DNA from: CBDUUP01 sp965370435
GTDB taxonomy: Bacteria > Chloroflexota > Anaerolineae > Anaerolineales > UBA11579
Length of the DNA: 8,998 nt
Reading direction: 5' to 3'
Assembly (NCBI GenBank): GCA_965370435.1
Contig: CBDUUP010000178.1
Location: 1-8,998 of the forward strand
The notes under the pieces: model-generated
Told to the model about the DNA's origin: nothing
Seen by the model: the letters and a program-made list of their open reading frames with translations, nothing else
The model's database searches: none
Shown: one piece after another, positions 6,257-8,998 of the stretch
Numbering within the stretch: position 1 is the stretch's first letter
Layout of the letters: every line of letters starts with the position of its first letter
Translations under genes and position numbers: made by a program

Positions 6257-8683
6257 TTACTCGAACTTCATCTTCGACAGCCTCAAGCTGTTGGTCACCA
6301 CGAAGATGCTGCTGAAGGCCATCGCTCCGGCGGCCAGGATGGGGTGCAGCCATCCCAGCGCGGCGGCGGGGATGAGGATGACGTTATAGAAGAATGCCCA
6401 GAACAGGTTCTGGCGGATGGTGGTCAGGGTCTTGCGGGAGAGGGCGATGGCCCGGTCTACGCCGCGCAGGTCGCCGCTCATCAAGACGACGGGGGCCGCG
6501 GCCATAGCCACGTCGGTGCCGGTGCCGATGGCGATGCCGACCTCCGCCTGGGCCAGCGCGGGGGCGTCATTGATTCCGTCGCCCACCATCGCCACCACCT
6601 CGCCAGCCTCTTGCAGCTTCTTGATCTCGGCGGTCTTGTCGCCGGGGAGCACCTCGGCCAGCACGGTGTCCACCCCCACCTGCCGGGCGATGGCCTCGGC
6701 GGTCTGCTGGTTGTCGCCGGTGAGCATGGCGACCTTGAGACCCATCTTGTGAAGTTGGGCTATCGCATCCGCAGAGCCATCCTTGACCGTATCGGCCACA
6801 GCGATCACGCCCTGAACGGTATCATCCACGGCGACCAGCATGGCGGTCTTGGCCTCCGATTGGAGGCGTTCCATCTCCGGTTTCAACCCATTGAGCGATA
6901 GTCCATAGGCCTCCATCATGCGCAGGTTGCCCACCCGCACCAGATGGCCGTCCACGTCGGCCTGCACACCCTGGCCGACCTTGGCCTGGAATGCCAGCGG
7001 TTCGCTGAGAGCTAGTTCACGGTTCCCCGCCTCAGCCCAGATGGCCTCTCCGAGGGGGTGTTCGCTGCCCTGCTCCACGCTGGCCGCCAGGCGGAGCAGT
7101 TCATTCTCTCCGGCGGCGAAATCGGCTACCACAATGTCGGTCACGGCGGGTTGGCCGCGGGTAATGGTGCCGGTCTTGTCCAGCACCACGGTGGAGATGC
7201 GACCGGCCCGTTCCAGGGCCTCGGAGGACTTGATGAGGATGCCCATCTCGGCTCCCTTGCCGGTGCCGACCATCACCGCGGTCGGTGTGGCGAGGCCCAT
7301 AGCGCAGGGGCAGGCGATGACCAGCACGGCCACCAGATTGATGAGCGCCCGAGTAAAGCCGCTGACTTCCGCACCCAGAGGGGGCGCGGGAACCAGGAAA
7401 TACCAAACCAGAAAGGTTATGGCTGCGATCACGATCACCGCGGGGACGAACACCGCCGAGATCTGGTCGGCCAGCTTCTGGATGGGCGCTTTGCTGCCCT
7501 GAGCATCCTCCACCAGGCGTATGATCTGAGCCAGAGCCGTTTCCCTGCCCACCTTGGTGGCTTCGAATTTGAGCATCCCCAACTTGTTGAGGGTGGCGCC
7601 GATGACGGGGTCGCCGGGGCCTTTGTCCACCGGCATAGATTCACCGGTCAGCATGGACTCGTCCAGGGAGGAGCGGCCTTCTACGACCACGCCGTCCACC
7701 GGCACCTTCTCTCCGGGGCGCACTAACACGATGTCGCCCACCACAACTTCATCGGTGGGCACTTCCATCTCCTGCCCGTCCCGGATGATGCGGGCCGTCT
7801 TGGCGCGCAGGCCCATCAGCTTCTTGATGGCCTCGCTGGTGCGACCCTTGGCCCGAACCTCCAGGAACTTGCCCAGTTTGATGAGGGTGATGATCACAGC
7901 CGAGGTCTCAAAATAGACATGGCCGGGGAAGACGCCCAACACCACCGCAAACGAGTAGATATAAGCCACCGAAGACCCCAGGGCGACCAGCACATCCATG
8001 TTGGCAGAGCCATTGCGGAGCGATTTGAAACCGCCCACGTAATACTGCCATCCGACGTAAAACTGCACCGGGGTTGCCAGCAGCAGGAACAGCCAGTTCA
8101 TCCAGGGTTCGTGAGACCAAGCGGGCAGCAGGCTGAAGTCGCGGGCCATAGAGAGCAAGAAGAGCGGGGCTGAGAAGATAATGCCAATGATCAGAAAACG
8201 CTTTTGCAGGGCGATCTCGGCCTCGCGGGCCAGTTGCTCGGCGTCTTCGGCGTTATCACCGGTCACCAGGGCCTCGAACCCCGCCGCCTTGACGGCCTTG
8301 CGCAGTTCGGACTGGCTGACCACGGTGGGGACGTATTTGACTCTGGCCCGTTCGGTGGTGAAGCTCACTTGTGCTCCCAGCACGCCTTCAATTTGGCTCA
8401 AGGCTTTCTCCAGGCGGCGGGCGTCGTTGTCATCGCTCATACGCTGGATGAGCAGTTCGGCTTCGCCAGCCGCGATGCCATATCCGGCCCGCTCGACCCG
8501 GGCTACCAGGTCGGGCACGCCAGTCAGGGCGGGGTCAAACTCGACCGTGGCCCGCTCGGAAGAGAGGTTGACGACCGCGTTCTCCACGCCGTCCACCTTC
8601 TTGAGGTTGCGCTCCACCGAAGCGGTGCAGTTTGCGCAGGTCATCCCGGTGATGGGGAGGGTAAGTTGTTTGGTTGCAGTCAT
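6257..8683 (-). CDS. copA: Cu(I)-exporting P1B-1-type ATPase
   Basis: The 808-aa product pumps Cu(I) (also Ag(I)) out of the cytoplasm at the cost of ATP. Residues 7-72 are a heavy-metal-binding (HMA) domain with GMTCANC (Cys16, Cys19). Residues 74-140 look like a second HMA domain in which both Cys positions are Asp (Asp84, Asp87), so it probably does not bind Cu(I) in the usual way. Eight membrane segments follow: about 161-180, 195-212, 229-250, 255-272, 410-430, 443-465, 758-775 and 780-798. All key residues are present: TGES (346-349) in the actuator, CPC (458-460) in TM6, phosphorylated Asp502 in DKTGT, the P1B His-Pro (542-543), GDGIND (701-706), Tyr766-Asn767 in TM7 and M788-x-x-S791-S792 in TM8. 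CPC, YN and MxxSS together define the Cu(I) class. Length is normal and the protein looks complete. AAGGAG lies 7 bases before the ATG. A truncated methyltransferase gene ends 35 bases upstream on the same strand. Confidence 0.97.
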   Translation of the reverse strand: MTATKQLTLPITGMTCANCTASVERNLKKVDGVENAVVNLSSERATVEFDPALTGVPDLVARVERAGYGIAAGEAELLIQRMSDDNDARRLEKALSQIEGVLGAQVSFTTERARVKYVPTVVSQSELRKAVKAAGFEALVTGDNAEDAEQLAREAEIALQKRFLIIGIIFSAPLFLLSMARDFSLLPAWSHEPWMNWLFLLLATPVQFYVGWQYYVGGFKSLRNGSANMDVLVALGSSVAYIYSFAVVLGVFPGHVYFETSAVIITLIKLGKFLEVRAKGRTSEAIKKLMGLRAKTARIIRDGQEMEVPTDEVVVGDIVLVRPGEKVPVDGVVVEGRSSLDESMLTGESMPVDKGPGDPVIGATLNKLGMLKFEATKVGRETALAQIIRLVEDAQGSKAPIQKLADQISAVFVPAVIVIAAITFLVWYFLVPAPPLGAEVSGFTRALINLVAVLVIACPCAMGLATPTAVMVGTGKGAEMGILIKSSEALERAGRISTVVLDKTGTITRGQPAVTDIVVADFAAGENELLRLAASVEQGSEHPLGEAIWAEAGNRELALSEPLAFQAKVGQGVQADVDGHLVRVGNLRMMEAYGLSLNGLKPEMERLQSEAKTAMLVAVDDTVQGVIAVADTVKDGSADAIAQLHKMGLKVAMLTGDNQQTAEAIARQVGVDTVLAEVLPGDKTAEIKKLQEAGEVVAMVGDGINDAPALAQAEVGIAIGTGTDVAMAAAPVVLMSGDLRGVDRAIALSRKTLTTIRQNLFWAFFYNVILIPAAALGWLHPILAAGAMAFSSIFVVTNSLRLSKMKFE

Positions 8684-8711
8684 AACGATGCTCCTTTAAT
8701 ACCAATAATAG

Positions 8712-8742
8712 TTTATAGTTACGAGGCTTCTCCTACTGACAA
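8712..8742 (-). promoter_or_regulatory. Possible copA promoter with long (19-bp) spacer
   Basis: On the - strand, TTGTCA (8737-8742, one change from TTGACA) and TATAAA (8712-8717, one change from TATAAT) are 19 bases apart. The spacer holds an imperfect dyad, TAGGAG-AAGC-CTCGTA, with five of six pairs. Long-spacer promoters with a central dyad are the kind that MerR-family sensors such as CueR act on, and copA is their classic target. The -35 box lies inside the end of the methyltransferase gene. No regulator gene is in the window and the match is modest. Confidence 0.3.
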
Positions 8743-8998
8743 GTATAGGAAACCCAAGTAGATTTCTTTACATGAGAAGTTGACCAGATATTTTTCCATT
8801 GACTTCCACGGATCTCTTAGTCCGGCTAACTCCATGGTAGTCCCAAAAGGTCTGGCGATGGAAACAGCAACATGAAATAACCATTTTGGAAGCTTTGAGG
8901 GTACCTTAGTATCCAAGATGACGAATCGTTTTCCAGAAGACAATGCTTCACTGCCATTTTTGATTATCTTGTCATATTCCGGCATGCCCTTATCCGCC
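8719..8998 (-). CDS. Class I SAM-dependent methyltransferase, UbiE-like, C-terminal part (cut by window edge)
   Basis: The reading frame is open from the right edge (8998) to a stop at 8719-8721 and gives about 93 residues of a C-terminus. No start is assigned, because codons before the internal ATG at 8985 (reading A-D-K-G) are also open. The segment P-E-Y-D-K-I-I, then about ten residues, then G-K-R-F-V-I-L-D matches the end of the Rossmann-type methyltransferase core, where UbiE-like enzymes have L-K-P-G-G-R plus a hydrophobic strand and Asp. The tail (A-R-P-F-G-T-T, D-P-W-K-S-M-E-K-Y-L, Y-L-G-F-L-Y-L-S-V-G-E) fits small stand-alone methyltransferases of this group. The SAM-binding glycine motif would lie outside the window, so the substrate cannot be told. 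The first Gly of the usual P-G-G turn is Ser here. Base composition is clearly more AT-rich than copA downstream. Confidence 0.72.
   Translation of the reverse strand, partial: ADKGMPEYDKIIKNGSEALSSGKRFVILDTKVPSKLPKWLFHVAVSIARPFGTTMELAGLRDPWKSMEKYLVNFSCKEIYLGFLYLSVGEAS

Noticed and set aside
6182..6901. Open frames on the + strand opposite copA (also 7058-7726 and 8204-8761).
   Set aside because: They are shadows of a highly conserved copA reading frame. The His/Gly/Asp-rich translations are typical of antisense GC-rich codons.

Overview
The window is moderately GC-rich bacterial DNA (about 60% by eye) and holds six protein genes: five complete and one cut by the right edge. No tRNA, rRNA, CRISPR array or transposase was seen. 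The gene content suggests a Chloroflexota bacterium, probably of the Anaerolineae type. The grounds are secreted lipoproteins with Thr/Pro-rich linkers, one carrying an NBR1-like Ig domain, a trypsin-STAND-TPR protein, and interspersed GTAGGGGCG...CGCCCCTAC palindromes. This placement is an inference from gene style, not from a marker gene.

Left part (1-2627, + strand): two predicted lipoproteins. The first is a WD40/TolB-like beta-propeller protein followed by a clear intrinsic terminator. The second has an NBR1-like Ig domain and a C-terminal beta-rich, probably jelly-roll, domain. It is preceded by a 14-bp tandem duplication and ends at a terminator with a perfect 15-bp stem.

Centre (2633-6252, - strand): a two-gene operon with a 4-nt ATGA overlap. 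The first gene encodes a 105-aa Trypco1 (trypsin-co-occurring) protein. The second encodes a 1005-aa protein with an N-terminal trypsin-like protease, a STAND-type NTPase and a C-terminal TPR sensor region. This is the layout of NTPase-controlled conflict (immunity or self/non-self) systems and is the most interesting item here. Copies of one palindromic repeat family lie on both sides of the operon, and the TPR part of the large gene has AT-rich patches unlike its NTPase part.

Right part (6257-8998, - strand): a complete Cu(I)-exporting P1B-1 ATPase (CopA) with one intact and one Cys-less N-terminal metal-binding domain. Just upstream is the C-terminal part of a UbiE-like class I SAM methyltransferase. 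They may be co-transcribed, but a possible promoter with a 19-bp spacer, the spacing used by MerR/CueR-type regulators, lies at their junction.

No gene-free stretch exceeds 300 bases. The largest gaps (1191-1410, 2572-2697, 6030-6256) contain the terminators, repeats and weak promoter signals listed here.
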